Positions 28,393 through 37,732 are shown, numbered from the stretch's first letter. The stretch is 64,000 nucleotides of DNA from Bacillota bacterium (GCA_023421505.1 JAEZTJ010000091.1:1-64000), one strand, 5' to 3'. Made by a program: numbers and translations. The notes: generated from the letters alone by a model not told the origin.

Positions 28393-28526
28393 TATGATTA
28401 AAGGGAAGGATAAATAGAAAGAGAATTGATTACTGGGATAATTTTAACGATAAGATTACTTTAGCAGGATGTATACAGTAAGCATATAGGTTCTAAAATT
28501 ATCTAAGTAAAAATAAGAGATGTCAT

Positions 28527-29633
28527 ATGCATAAAGGAATGGATGATTACTTATTTAGAATTAAAATACTGAGTATGACAGATGGCAGGGCAAATATGAT
28601 CTCTCCGGAGGAATTGCCCTATGATATTGAGATTGCTGCTGACCGGCTATTTGTACCCTGGGCTATTGCCATAGGTGACGAGGGTAAGCTTTTATTTACG
28701 GAACGATCAGGAGCAATCAGAGTGATTGAAGAAGGAAGGCTTAAGGATGAACCGCTCATCACCTTTGAAAGACCTTTCGCTGTAGCGGGAGAAGGGGGTC
28801 TAATGGGAATTGCATTAGATCCGGATTTTAAGCAAAACCATTATATATACGTTATGCATACCTATGAAGAGGGAAGTCAGATCTATAGTCGTGTCGTAAG
28901 GCTGCTTGAGCAGGATAACACGGCAGTCATTGACCGTGTATTGATTGACCGGATACCGGCAGGGAGAATTCATGACGGGGGAAGGCTGAAAATTGGCCCG
29001 GACAGAAAGCTTTATATCACAACAGGAGATGCAGGCAGAGCAGCCTTGTCACAGGATAGAGCAAGTCTGGCAGGTAAAATTCTGCGGATCAATCTGGACG
29101 GCTCTATTCCAGGGGATAACCCTTTTGACAATTCACCTGTCTATAGCTACGGGCACCGTAATCCACAAGGGCTTGCCTGGAATTTAAGTAACAATATCCT
29201 ATATGCCTCAGAGCATGGACAGACCGCACATGATGAGATTAATATAATACGCGCCGGTGCAAATTACGGCTGGCCCCTCACACAGGGGGACGAGACAGCA
29301 GAGGGGCTAGAGGTTCAAACTCCTATGCTACACAGTGACAATAATACCTGGGCGCCTTCAGGAATTGCATATATAGAGCATGGACCTTGGCGGGGGAAGC
29401 TACTAGTGGCAACCCTGCGTGGTAGTCAGCTGCTTGTCATTACCTTAAATGAAAGCGGAACAGAGGTTGTTCAAGTTGCCTCTGCTCTCTGGAATGAATT
29501 TGGGCGTTTGCGTGAGGTAATAGAGGCGGATGACGGAACGATTTACTTGACGACAAGTAACCGGGACGGCAGAAGTACTCCGGATAGGACAGATGATAGG
29601 ATTATAAAGTTAATTCCAAAACGAAATTTATAG
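28527..29633 (+). CDS. PQQ-dependent sugar dehydrogenase-like propeller protein
   Basis: A 368-residue six-bladed propeller of the glucose/sorbosone dehydrogenase family (also called Yli1/ASD type). Motifs are EGGLMGIALDPDF, RIHDGGRLKIGPD, LYITTGDAG, YSYGHRNPQGLAWN, ASEHGQTAHDEINII and NYGWPLTQG. Homologues oxidise sugars with PQQ and are usually secreted. Here no signal peptide is visible and Firmicutes of this type rarely make PQQ, so enzyme activity with PQQ is doubtful. It follows the BceB-type gene by about 135 bp and may be monocistronic. Confidence 0.85.
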   Translation: MHKGMDDYLFRIKILSMTDGRANMISPEELPYDIEIAADRLFVPWAIAIGDEGKLLFTERSGAIRVIEEGRLKDEPLITFERPFAVAGEGGLMGIALDPDFKQNHYIYVMHTYEEGSQIYSRVVRLLEQDNTAVIDRVLIDRIPAGRIHDGGRLKIGPDRKLYITTGDAGRAALSQDRASLAGKILRINLDGSIPGDNPFDNSPVYSYGHRNPQGLAWNLSNNILYASEHGQTAHDEINIIRAGANYGWPLTQGDETAEGLEVQTPMLHSDNNTWAPSGIAYIEHGPWRGKLLVATLRGSQLLVITLNESGTEVVQVASALWNEFGRLREVIEADDGTIYLTTSNRDGRSTPDRTDDRIIKLIPKRNL

Positions 29634-29743
29634 TAATCAGAGAAATCGTCGATAGCAGGAAGGGGTAAAATCCAATCATAAACAAACTATTTCAGCACAG
29701 ATGGACATTTTTGATTATAAAGGATGGAATTTGAAGTACAGAT

Positions 29744-29797
29744 GGTATAATCTAATAGTGCAATAAAAAGGGTATAATCTAATAAAGCAATAAATTA
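29744..29797 (+). repeat. Tandem 27-bp duplication containing TATAAT boxes
   Basis: Two adjacent copies (29744-29770 and 29771-29797) begin GGTATAATCTAATA and differ at only a few positions. Each carries a TATAAT, so the nitroreductase gene 30 bp downstream may have a duplicated promoter -10 region. Confidence 0.6.
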
Positions 29798-29828
29798 GAA
29801 ATATAATAGACAGAGAGGAAGAAAACCT

Positions 29829-30377
29829 ATGAACGAAACACTGCATACAATCGCCCAACATTATTCCTGCCGCGCTTATGACAGCCGATTACCTGAGAAG
29901 GAAAAGTTAGAAGCACTGGCGATGGCTGCCGTCCAGTCTCCCAGCGGTATGAACCGCCAGCCCTGGCAGGTAATTGTTATTACCAATAAGTCCCTTATCG
30001 AAGAGATGGATGCCGAAGGCATGCACATCCTTTCGGAGGCAGAGGACAAAACCACTTATGAAAGGTTTATGAGCCGCGGCGGGACGCTGTATTATAATTC
30101 TCCTTGTATGTTTCTAATTCTCAAACAACCGGGTACCGATTTAGATACAGGTATTGTCGGTGAAAATATCGCTCTGGCAGCGGCTTCTCTTGGGCTGGGC
30201 AGTGTTATCTGCGGAATGGCGGCCATTCCATTTAGCGGAAGTAAGGGCAGCGTATTCAAGCAGAAGATCGGTTTCCCCGATGGATGGGAATTCGGTATCT
30301 CAGTTCTGGTCGGTTATGCGAAGTCAGCAGGTACGCCCCACGAACCGGATACCTCCAAAATCCGTTATGTGGAATGA
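29829..30377 (+). CDS. Nitroreductase family protein
   Basis: A small FMN-dependent nitroreductase of 182 residues. The N-terminal SCRAYDSRLPEKEKLEAL and QSPSGMNRQPWQVIVI segments bind FMN phosphate and are typical. The middle part has VGENIALAAASLGLGSVICG, and the C terminus has GWEFGISVLVGYAK. It reduces quinones or nitro compounds with NAD(P)H; the physiological substrate is unknown. GAGAGGAAG precedes the ATG. A second, different nitroreductase lies at 39454-40044. Confidence 0.92.
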   Translation: MNETLHTIAQHYSCRAYDSRLPEKEKLEALAMAAVQSPSGMNRQPWQVIVITNKSLIEEMDAEGMHILSEAEDKTTYERFMSRGGTLYYNSPCMFLILKQPGTDLDTGIVGENIALAAASLGLGSVICGMAAIPFSGSKGSVFKQKIGFPDGWEFGISVLVGYAKSAGTPHEPDTSKIRYVE

Positions 30378-30454
30378 TTATTTGACAGGTTGTGATGCGC
30401 ATTGTCTCGCAAGCGAGCCATATAAGCAGTGCAGGGTAAAATAGGAAGGATAAT

Positions 30455-31162
30455 TCAAATGATCTGATGTGGCTCGAAATTTTCTTTTATCATTTCAACC
30501 AACATATTTCTATACTCTTTAATAATTTGTAATTTTTCAAGACATGCGTTTATGTATTCATTTCGGTCTGCTTCACAGGATAGATCAATTTTCTTACATT
30601 GTATTATTCCGTCATCTTCCAGCTTATCGGGAGATAATTGTAAAACATTACGCGCTAAATAAGGCTCATGATTTTTAACCTCATAAACAATATATGAATC
30701 CATCGTATTCTTTTCTAAAAGCAGATAAATATAATCACATAAAATATTTATGGTAAAGTTCTTTTCACTCAGTAAAATAGATAAGTTGGGCCCTATTTCC
30801 GGACAATAAATATTCAATATTCTATCTAATTTGGTCTGATAGATAGAATAATCAATTTCACCATATAGTTCCAGCGTACACAGGCCTTTCATGTAAGCTG
30901 CAACTTTTTTTATATCATATTTTTGCTCTCTTAATTTGTCTAAGAGAGCTTCTTTTATAGAAGCATCATTATTGGTTATGGCTTGATTTAAATACTTCAA
31001 AATATGGTTGCCGTTCCAGACGATCTCATCTATATGAATTACAAATCTGGCCAGAGTCTTTCCGATTTGTGCTTTTTTTACTTCGGTTAAAGCTGCTGCA
31101 GACTGGGGAACACATAAAAGAAATGAAATGATGGAACCTAATAAGGATATTATGTACTGCAT
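30455..31162 (-). CDS. Hypothetical protein with N-terminal membrane segment
   Basis: A 235-residue protein whose first 24 residues are hydrophobic (YIISLLGSIISFLLCVP), acting as signal anchor or signal peptide. The rest is predicted helical and charged (KKAQIGKTLARFVIHIDEIV; LREQKYDIKKVAAYMKGL) with no motif recognised. A GGAGG ribosome site supports the start. It is alone on the minus strand, convergent to the nitroreductase gene. The gene is well supported, the function unknown. Confidence 0.75.
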   Translation of the reverse strand: MQYIISLLGSIISFLLCVPQSAAALTEVKKAQIGKTLARFVIHIDEIVWNGNHILKYLNQAITNNDASIKEALLDKLREQKYDIKKVAAYMKGLCTLELYGEIDYSIYQTKLDRILNIYCPEIGPNLSILLSEKNFTINILCDYIYLLLEKNTMDSYIVYEVKNHEPYLARNVLQLSPDKLEDDGIIQCKKIDLSCEADRNEYINACLEKLQIIKEYRNMLVEMIKENFEPHQII

Positions 31163-31714
31163 ATTTTACCTCCGAGCAATTTTACTTATTATAACCTAAT
31201 TTACATTTAATTACAATTTATTTATAATCGGAATCTCCGGCAAATAGAGCTTCATCGTATAGCTCATCATAGAATGGAAATACATCTGAACGAAGGCGGA
31301 TGTATTTCTGTTTTTTTACAAGTAAGTGACATAATATACAATATATTGTATATTTGTACCAACAGGTATATAATGGACGTATATTTTTCCGCCAGAGGTT
31401 TTGTATAGCAACAGCAATCAATTATTTAACTGATACAGGGATGCCCTTTAATGGAAGGTTGGAAAGAATCAGAGTAATTTAATTTTATCCTGCGCAACAA
31501 CTTTTTACTTATGATTTATGTTAGTGTTATGGTTTTATATATACTATTTAGGCTTCAAATAATAGTAATAATCCTGCTAATAAAAGTAAGATGAAACTGT
31601 TAGAAAAGATATAAATATCAAGCAAATATATAGAAGGTTCGATATAGGTTTATATTGTAAATTAAGATTTTGAAGTAATGCAGTGATAAATTTGAATTTG
31701 CGGAGGAGGCAATA
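31163..31714. other. Intergenic region, possible gene remnant
   Basis: A 552-bp AT-rich stretch. A minus-strand frame (31218-31421) ends in a protein-like segment (IRLRSDVFPFYDELYDEALF) but its N-terminal half is not protein-like and it has no ribosome site, so it may be a remnant C terminus. Nothing else was recognised. Confidence 0.35.
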
Positions 31715-32254
31715 GTGAATATTAAATTAGTAAAATTATCATATGAATATAAGCAGCAGTTGATTAACATGATGGATGAGTGGCTTTCCGAGGAACAAGA
31801 TTTTTCTCCGTATATGATTAGAAGGAACGATTATCATGATTTTGATTATTACCTGGAGAATCTTGAAATAAAAAAAGAAACAGATGGACGTGTACCAGAT
31901 TCCACCTTTTTCTGTCTTGATATAGATAGAAACATTTTTGTTGGAGCAATCAATATAAGACATTATTTGAACGAGGACCTTCTATATACCGGAGGGCATA
32001 TTGGTGATGGTATAAGACCAAGTGAGAGGCGAAAAGGATATGCCACTGCAATGATAAAATTAGGATTGGAAGAATGCCGAAAACTTGGAATTACAAATGT
32101 ACTCATGGTATGTGATAAAGATAATATTGGTTCAGCAAAATCCATAATTAATAATGGTGGAATTTTGGAGAATGAAGTGCTTGAGGATGGGGTAATTGAA
32201 CAAAGGTATTGGATTACGCTGGCGGACTACACCCCTACCAATTTTAATTTGTAA
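31715..32254 (+). CDS. GNAT family N-acetyltransferase
   Basis: A 179-residue acetyltransferase. The acetyl-CoA motif A is IGDGIRPSERRKGYATAMIKLGL (R-R-K-G-Y-A at about residues 109-114), preceded by the strand VGAINIRHYLNEDLL, and followed by TNVLMVCDKDNIGSAKSIINNGG, as in YjaB/RimJ-like enzymes. It uses GTG as start, with a strong GGAGGAGG site eight bases upstream. The substrate is unknown; it lies in an accessory region rich in lone enzyme genes. Confidence 0.92.
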   Translation: MNIKLVKLSYEYKQQLINMMDEWLSEEQDFSPYMIRRNDYHDFDYYLENLEIKKETDGRVPDSTFFCLDIDRNIFVGAINIRHYLNEDLLYTGGHIGDGIRPSERRKGYATAMIKLGLEECRKLGITNVLMVCDKDNIGSAKSIINNGGILENEVLEDGVIEQRYWITLADYTPTNFNL

Positions 32255-32288
32255 GGAAAATTATATGTATTAGGTGGGGTGAACGCAT

Positions 32289-32837
32289 ATGTTTTTATAT
32301 CATTATTATGATAAAAAGGTTGGTCCGTTTATGAATTTATCAGAACTATCAACTGATGAGGCAAATGCTGTCCTTAGTGAAATAAAAAAAGAAAAACCGA
32401 ATGTACAGTGCGCTCAACGGGATTCAGAATATATGTTTAGGAGACATATGTACGAGGACATTATAAGAAAAGAATTTGTTAAAAAAGACGGAATTATCAA
32501 AAGAAATATTCCACACTATATGGTGGTTGAACATAGTCCCTGGTTAAACACATGGTTTGAAAACACAGCGTGTATTCGGATATCCATCAAAGAATTTGAC
32601 TTAAAGACCGTTTCATTTACATACGGTGATTCACATCCAACATTTAGTCCGTGGCCAAGAGATGATGATTGGAAAGAATATCGCAGAAAGCTTTACACTT
32701 ACGATGAAATATTGGAAGTTATAAAAAAGTATGGCTTGCCGCAAAATTGGAACAACGATGGCAAACTTGGGCCTGAAAGATATATTGAAGCGCATATCTG
32801 GAGTGATGATACAATAGATAAATATCGTGTATTTTGA
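32289..32837 (+). CDS. Hypothetical protein, 182 residues
   Basis: A soluble, aromatic-rich protein (FLYHYYDKKVGPFMNL start; HPTFSPWPRDDDWKEYRRK; C-terminal IEAHIWSDDTIDKYRVF) without signal or membrane segments. No known domain was recognised, but codon use and length indicate a real gene. It begins 35 bp after the acetyltransferase gene on the same strand, possibly co-transcribed; the ribosome site GGTGGGGTG is imperfect. Confidence 0.7.
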   Translation: MFLYHYYDKKVGPFMNLSELSTDEANAVLSEIKKEKPNVQCAQRDSEYMFRRHMYEDIIRKEFVKKDGIIKRNIPHYMVVEHSPWLNTWFENTACIRISIKEFDLKTVSFTYGDSHPTFSPWPRDDDWKEYRRKLYTYDEILEVIKKYGLPQNWNNDGKLGPERYIEAHIWSDDTIDKYRVF

Positions 32838-33181
32838 GCCAAATACAAAGCATACAAATTCCAATTTGTTGAGATGATATGCTTCACAAACGTAAACAAC
32901 ATCGAACTTCCCGTTTAATTAATTTAAGTGAAGTATATAGATATATTTGAATTTATCGGTAGGCTATGAGCCATATATAGATCATCAATTAATTTAGCAA
33001 CTTCTTTCTTATCATCCATGATGGACTATCAAACGTAACCTTGAACCCACATCATTTACTGTAATTTGTCTTGGTTATTTCCTTGTAAGATATTTGAACA
33101 TTTTGTTGAAAAGAAATTTAGTTATATATGCCCAATTGGGGTATATTAAAGTTTAAGCTTATATTAAAGGAGGATTTATCT
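32838..33181. other. Intergenic region with degenerate coding traces
   Basis: A 344-bp spacer. On the minus strand a 31-codon frame (32924-33019, MDDKKEVAKLIDDLYMAHSL) is preceded in another frame by KVTFDSPSWM (about 33012-33041). Together they look like the end of one decayed gene joined across a frameshift. The family is not recognised. Confidence 0.3.
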
Positions 33182-33529
33182 ATGAACAAGTATATTTTCA
33201 ATGATTATTTTCATGAACCACAAGGAAAAATTGCGAAACGAATGCTTTTCAAAAGCGATAATGTAATTGCCTTTGTTCTAAACATAGCAAAAGGTGAAAT
33301 GCTACCGGGACATACACATCTAGAATCAACCCTTTTCCTGCAGGTCATGGAGGGTAATGCCAAGGTTGTCACGGATGGCAATGAAAACTCGTTGCTGGTG
33401 GGCGAGTTAATGCAGGTTGATGGGCAGGAAAGCTTGCAGGTTATAAACATCGGCGAAGATGTCTTGCGTCTTTACGTCACAATTTCACCAATGGGTTCAG
33501 CGGCCTTTGCAACAGATGCAAATGTCTAA
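33182..33529 (+). CDS. Cupin domain protein
   Basis: A 115-residue single-domain cupin. Cupin motif 1 includes GEMLPGHTHLESTLFLQVMEG (two His and a Glu available as metal ligands), and motif 2 includes GELMQVDGQESLQVINIG. The start at 33182 is set by AAAGGAGG seven bases upstream; a longer frame adds 18 unlikely residues. Small cupins of this type often bind a metal and act as sensors or simple isomerases. No neighbour suggests a pathway. Confidence 0.88.
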   Translation: MNKYIFNDYFHEPQGKIAKRMLFKSDNVIAFVLNIAKGEMLPGHTHLESTLFLQVMEGNAKVVTDGNENSLLVGELMQVDGQESLQVINIGEDVLRLYVTISPMGSAAFATDANV

Positions 33530-33641
33530 TGACTTATCTTTATCCTTGCCATAATTAATACAGCTATAACGAAATAGATTTGGTTTAATGATTTATTTAT
33601 TTTAAGTGTATTGATCTATAGGATAGATGGAGAGAAAACTA

Positions 33642-34238
33642 TGGCTGTTTTAACCGATGAACAGATAAAAGAAGGGTATTTTAATTGTATTGGTGGGTTC
33701 CCACCAGATAAGATCATGAAGGAAGTAAAGGATTACAAATACAAAAGCTTTAAATGCGCTGCATTTTAACTCCCGCGTTCCGCAGAGATTGTTTGATGCA
33801 GCCTGTTGTCAGGAAAACTTGGAAGAGCTTCGTTTTAAGTGGGGAGCATACACAGACTTAACAGCGTTGGAAAGCTTGAAAATGCTGAAGTATCTGTACA
33901 TCGGATCTGGTGCAAGGGTTCGGGATATATCATGTTTTGTAAATTTAAAAAATCTTATTGTTCTTTATGTCGAAAATTTTAAACGAATTGAGGACTATTC
34001 TCCTCTCACTGAACTGGAAAAGCTGGAACAGTTAGTTATCAGTGGGCCCACACTCGGATATACACCAATTAAAGATTTAGAATTTTTATACGAGATGCGA
34101 AGTCTTGTTTCCATTTGGATTCCAAATACAACTATTAGAATAAAATATACTTCTGAGCAACTTGAGAACCTCCGCATATCTTTACCGAATTTATATCCAG
34201 TATGTGATTGCATATGGGGTTCCAAGAAGTCTAGATAG
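33642..34238 (+). pseudogene. Leucine-rich repeat-like protein, frameshifted
   Basis: A ribosome site and ATG at 33642 open a 42-codon frame (MAVLTDEQIKEGYFNCIGG...) that stops at 33770. The next frame is open from about 33729 and continues through ALNALHFNSRVPQRLFDAA into repeats such as LEELRFKWG, LTALESLKMLKYLYIG, FVNLKNLIVLYVEN and LTELEKLEQLVISG, which are leucine-rich repeats. The two parts clearly belong to one protein of about 195 residues broken by a one-base shift between about 33735 and 33765 (A-rich ACAAAAG run). A sequencing error or programmed shift would give the same picture. A TTG at 33789 could start only the second part. Confidence 0.7.
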
Positions 34239-34343
34239 CTTTCGGTCAGCTTTTACTATACACTATTTTTTGCAATTGAGTAGTTAAAGAATCCAACATT
34301 CAACTTGCAATTTGAATGATGATACATAAAATTTGTATGTAAA

Positions 34344-34478
34344 AATAATGAGAGAAATGAAATTATAATAGATATTCCGATACATGGCACGTTTGCTAAG
34401 ATTGAGTCAATAAAGAAAGGCAAATCTGGAGATAAAAAATATTTATGTTATAAAAATGATATCATGATGATGTTGTAA
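34344..34478 (+). pseudogene. Remnant resembling aminoglycoside phosphotransferase N terminus
   Basis: The open frame without an initiator reads IDIPIHGTFAKIESIKKG then SGDKKYL, which resembles the start of APH-type kinases (a nucleotide-binding strand pair), and then degenerates and stops. An ATG in another frame at 34348 gives only six codons, so the start is also shifted. It ends just before the ribosome site of the following acetyltransferase gene. The family assignment is from memory of the motif and is tentative. Confidence 0.4.
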
Positions 34479-34486
34479 GGAGTTTT

Positions 34487-34948
34487 ATGAAAGAAATTAT
34501 AGCTTATGAAATGCAATATTCTGGAGATGATGTTATCTATACAGATATTGTGCTGATATCATTTCAGGAGAAATATTATTCTGAATATAAGCGCATCTAC
34601 AATGAATGCTTTTATGAAATGCGAAAAGCACTTGATGTTCAACCATATAATTTTTATTCAGATTTTGGACAAGTGAAAGATAAAATGAAAGATATATTCC
34701 TGTTCATAAAAGATGAAATTATTGTAGGAAGCGTTGCCTGTTATGGAAATGAAATTGATGATTTGGTGGTGAATAGAGAGTATCAGAATCATGGTATTGG
34801 ACAGAAATTGTTGTTGTGGGCAATAAACCATATTAGGACATATAGTTATTCTCCTATTGTAATACATGTTGCAAAATGGAATGAAATAGCATTGTATATT
34901 TATGAACGGAATGGTTTTGTAATTACAAAGACTGAGAAAGTCAGATGA
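34487..34948 (+). CDS. GNAT family N-acetyltransferase
   Basis: A 153-residue acetyltransferase. The CoA-binding motif is VNREYQNHGIGQKLLLWAI (Q/R-x-x-G-x-G/A), preceded by the IIVGSVACYGNEIDDLVV strands and followed by SPIVIHVAKWNEIALYIYERNGF. The ribosome site is AAGGAG. The first 30 residues are less conserved. It is probably monocistronic. Substrate unknown. Confidence 0.92.
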   Translation: MKEIIAYEMQYSGDDVIYTDIVLISFQEKYYSEYKRIYNECFYEMRKALDVQPYNFYSDFGQVKDKMKDIFLFIKDEIIVGSVACYGNEIDDLVVNREYQNHGIGQKLLLWAINHIRTYSYSPIVIHVAKWNEIALYIYERNGFVITKTEKVR

Positions 34949-35062
34949 TAATAAGCCTAAATGAATGGATGAACAATTTGCTTATGAAAAGAAAAATAGG
35001 AACTGCTTAACTTTAGGTTAAAATAGTGAAGAAAAGATTATTAGGTTGTTGGAGGTACAGTC

Positions 35063-35860
35063 ATGTCTGTAATGAATAATATTGAAAATGTCAAAGAGCA
35101 GTATAAAGATGACAGTAACTTGTCAATAAGAAGTAAATTGCATGCTAAATATAGCACAAATAAACTCGGATTTTTTCCTTGGCTTTTCGAAAAATATGAG
35201 TTTTTAAACGGTTATCGAATACTGGAATTAGGATGTGGCAACGGTGTACAATGGCAGAATCGAATTCAACAACTACCCGCTGATTGTATACTAGTTTTAT
35301 CTGATTATTCAGACGGTATGGTGGATATTGTTTATGAAAAGTATTCAAGCCAAAAAAATATATTGTCACAGAAGATAGATATACAGAGTATACCATTTCC
35401 TAACAATTGTTTTGATGTGGTCATAGCAAATCACATGTTATATCATGTTCCTGATTTGCCCAAGGCACTTACTGAAGTCAAAAGGATATTAAGAAACGGT
35501 GGTAAATTTTATGCGGCAACGAACGGAAATGGTGGCATGCGCGCATATCTACATAATGTTTTTATGCTGCTAAATCCAAATATTAATGCTTTTACAGAAG
35601 AGTTTTCTTTTAATCTACAAAATGGAGAGGAAATTTTAAGTCAATACTTCAATGATGTTGAAAGATGTGATTTTGAAGATTCATTATCTATTACCGTTAC
35701 AAAGGACTTAATAGACTGGCTAAAATCTACAATCACGATAGCGAGTTATTCTGAAAATGATTTAAAAGGCTTTTATGATTATTTTGAAGGAATCAGACAA
35801 AAGGATGGAGCTATTAATATTCCTAAGGAAACGGGATTGTTTATTTCTACTAAAGCGTAA
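35063..35860 (+). CDS. Class I SAM-dependent methyltransferase
   Basis: A 265-residue methyltransferase. Motif I (SAM-binding) is RILELGCGNGVQWQ, the acidic residue after strand 2 is in VLSDYSDGM, motif II/III include IPFPNNCFDVVIANHMLYHVPDLPKALTEVKRILRNGGKFYA. These match the Methyltransf_11/25 type. The C-terminal 90 residues would bind the substrate, which is unknown. GGAGG ribosome site; monocistronic in an accessory region. Confidence 0.92.
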   Translation: MSVMNNIENVKEQYKDDSNLSIRSKLHAKYSTNKLGFFPWLFEKYEFLNGYRILELGCGNGVQWQNRIQQLPADCILVLSDYSDGMVDIVYEKYSSQKNILSQKIDIQSIPFPNNCFDVVIANHMLYHVPDLPKALTEVKRILRNGGKFYAATNGNGGMRAYLHNVFMLLNPNINAFTEEFSFNLQNGEEILSQYFNDVERCDFEDSLSITVTKDLIDWLKSTITIASYSENDLKGFYDYFEGIRQKDGAINIPKETGLFISTKA

Positions 35861-35932
35861 TCTTGGTCCTTTGTCTCTATGATTATAGACTTGTAAGCGC
35901 TTACAAGCCGTTGAATATTATTTGAAATGGTT

Positions 35933-36298
35933 CATTGTTGTTTAAGAGTGCGGAATATAGCTCTGGTACAAAATGGATTTCCTAGCCTGGATAGAAAAAG
36001 ATAGTTGTCAGGATGATTAGGTTAATACACATACCAGTACTTTGTTAGGATATCAAGATTTGATTTTGATAGAATAGTATATCGGTCTTTTCTTCCTTTG
36101 CCCTGTCGTATGAGGATACGCATGGAGGAAGCATAAATATCAGATGTTTTAAGATTGTATAGTTCAGACAGCCTTAATCCGCCGCCATAAATAGTCATTA
36201 AAATAGCCCTGTCACGTAATTATTCCCACAGGCATTAAATAAAGCTTGAATTTCTTCTACTGTTAAAAGGTTAGGAAGGGGACGAACGATTTTAGAGG
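35933..36298 (-). pseudogene. Decayed tyrosine recombinase (integrase)
   Basis: Reading the minus strand, adjacent frames give KIVRPLPNLLTVEEIQALFNACGN, then after a frameshift RAILMTIYGGGLRLSELYNL, KTSDIYASSMRILIRQGKGRKDRYTILS, and after an in-frame stop PNHPDNYLFLSR. These are the central catalytic parts of a phage-type integrase, including the GLRLSEL Arg box and the GKGRKDR loop, of the kind accompanying IS91-like transposases. At least one frameshift and one nonsense codon are visible and both ends are missing. It marks an old mobile-element insertion. Confidence 0.75.
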
Positions 36299-36482
36299 TT
36301 TACCAAATGCACATAAATTGTTTATATTTAGGAAATGCAGGAACTACCTAAAATAAGAGAACTACTGCGTTAGCAGTTTAGTACTTGACTTAAATTGTGA
36401 AAAAAGGATAAATTCAGAACTAATAAGTAACTTTATAAAGAAATAATTTACCAGATATATTATACAAACAAGGAGACATATA

Positions 36483-37079
36483 ATGAAAATATCAGTTATT
36501 TTAGGACATCCCTATGAGAAAAGCTTTAATGCGGCTATTGCTGAAACCGTTGTTACTACATTAAAAAATAATGGACATACAGTTATGTTCCATGACTTAT
36601 GCCAGGAAAATTTTAATCCTATTCTTTCTGAGAAGGAATTAATCAGTGATATGACTGAAGATGATCTGGTTCTTTGTCATCAGCAGGAAATAAAGGAAGT
36701 AGACGGCATTATCGTTATTCACCCAAACTGGTGGGGGCAACCACCCGCAATACTTAAGGGATGGGTTGACCGAGTATTAAGAGAAAACATAGCTTACACA
36801 TTCTCAGAAGGTGATAGCGGCGGAGGACTCCCCATAGGACTCCTAAAAGCTAAAGTGGGATTGGTATTTAACACATCTAATACACCGGAGGAACGTGAAA
36901 ATACAGTTTTCGGAGATCCTTTACAACGTATTTGGAAAGACTGTATTTTTGATTTTTGCGGAGTAACAGTATTTGATAGGTTAATGTTTCGTGTAATAGC
37001 CGAAAGCACAAATTGCGAGAGAATATCATGGCTCAATGAGGTTAGGGAAAAGGTTAATAAGTATTTTCCTAATTTATAA
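36483..37079 (+). CDS. NAD(P)H-dependent oxidoreductase, flavodoxin fold
   Basis: A 198-residue protein of the NQO1/KefF/MdaB type. ILGHPYEKSFNAAIAETV is the FMN/FAD phosphate loop, the PILSEKELISDM segment and IIVIHPNWWGQPPAILKGWVDRVL are the family hallmarks, and GLVFNTSNTPEER follows. It would reduce quinones or similar acceptors with two electrons. AAGGAG ribosome site. It begins a run of redox genes (two nitroreductases, DsrE and ferredoxin protein) on the same strand, but each has its own spacing, so a common operon is not clear. Confidence 0.92.
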   Translation: MKISVILGHPYEKSFNAAIAETVVTTLKNNGHTVMFHDLCQENFNPILSEKELISDMTEDDLVLCHQQEIKEVDGIIVIHPNWWGQPPAILKGWVDRVLRENIAYTFSEGDSGGGLPIGLLKAKVGLVFNTSNTPEERENTVFGDPLQRIWKDCIFDFCGVTVFDRLMFRVIAESTNCERISWLNEVREKVNKYFPNL

Positions 37080-37162
37080 ATTCAACATACAGTTAAATCA
37101 GGTACAAACTACCAAATCAGATTTTATAGAGCAGATAATTAGTAATTTGTGGAGGGATAAAA

Positions 37163-37732
37163 ATGCCGACTTTAAAAAAGATAAGAGACACAATGAAAAA
37201 GCAAAAAATTAATAGCGAGATTATGGAACAAATAGACTTTGATGCTGACTGCAATAACCCACATAATATTATTACTCTGATTGACAAAATGGATAAGCTA
37301 CTTACAAAGGAGCAATGTCTTTCAATTATGGAAAAACAGGGTTGTTGCAAGGGAGGTCAGCGTGACAAGGACTGTAAGGCGTTTGCCTTGGAACACGCGG
37401 ATAAACCTTTTGCTGAGAAATTTGCATTGATGTCAAGCATTCAATATATGATGTCTCCTTGTCTGAATGACGATGGTACATTTACGATTACATTAGGCGG
37501 CTATCAAAATGGTGTTCACATGGGTAAAACCACTTGTTCCTGTGGTTTGATTAAAAAATTAAAACAGCCTTTTTCCGTATCACCTACATACTGCGGTTGT
37601 TGTGCAGGACACTTTTTATATCACTATCAAAACGCATTGGGAGTAAAGCTAAAATTGAAAGAAATCAATTCATCACCACTTAATACAGACGGTGAAAAGC
37701 CTTGCAAGTTTACATTTGAAGTTCTCAATTAA
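37163..37732 (+). CDS. Cys-rich conserved hypothetical protein
   Basis: A 189-residue soluble protein with 14 Cys residues grouped in CCKGGQRDKDC, TTCSCGLIKK and YCGCCAGHFLYHY, suggesting metal or Fe-S binding or redox chemistry. Similar proteins with a conserved YCGCCxGH motif occur in Firmicutes (I believe the DUF6144 family, not certain). GGAGGG ribosome site; 83 bp after the oxidoreductase gene on the same strand, so possibly co-transcribed. Function unknown. Confidence 0.75.
   Translation: MPTLKKIRDTMKKQKINSEIMEQIDFDADCNNPHNIITLIDKMDKLLTKEQCLSIMEKQGCCKGGQRDKDCKAFALEHADKPFAEKFALMSSIQYMMSPCLNDDGTFTITLGGYQNGVHMGKTTCSCGLIKKLKQPFSVSPTYCGCCAGHFLYHYQNALGVKLKLKEINSSPLNTDGEKPCKFTFEVLN

Noticed and set aside
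31218..31421. Minus-strand 67-codon frame
   Set aside because: No ribosome site and an implausible N-terminal half; only the last 28 residues look protein-like, so it is listed as a possible remnant, not a gene.
32924..33019. 31-codon minus-strand frame MDDKKEVAKLIDDLYMAHSL
   Set aside because: Looks like part of a decayed gene joined to KVTFDSPSWM in another frame; too short and unassigned to be called as a gene.
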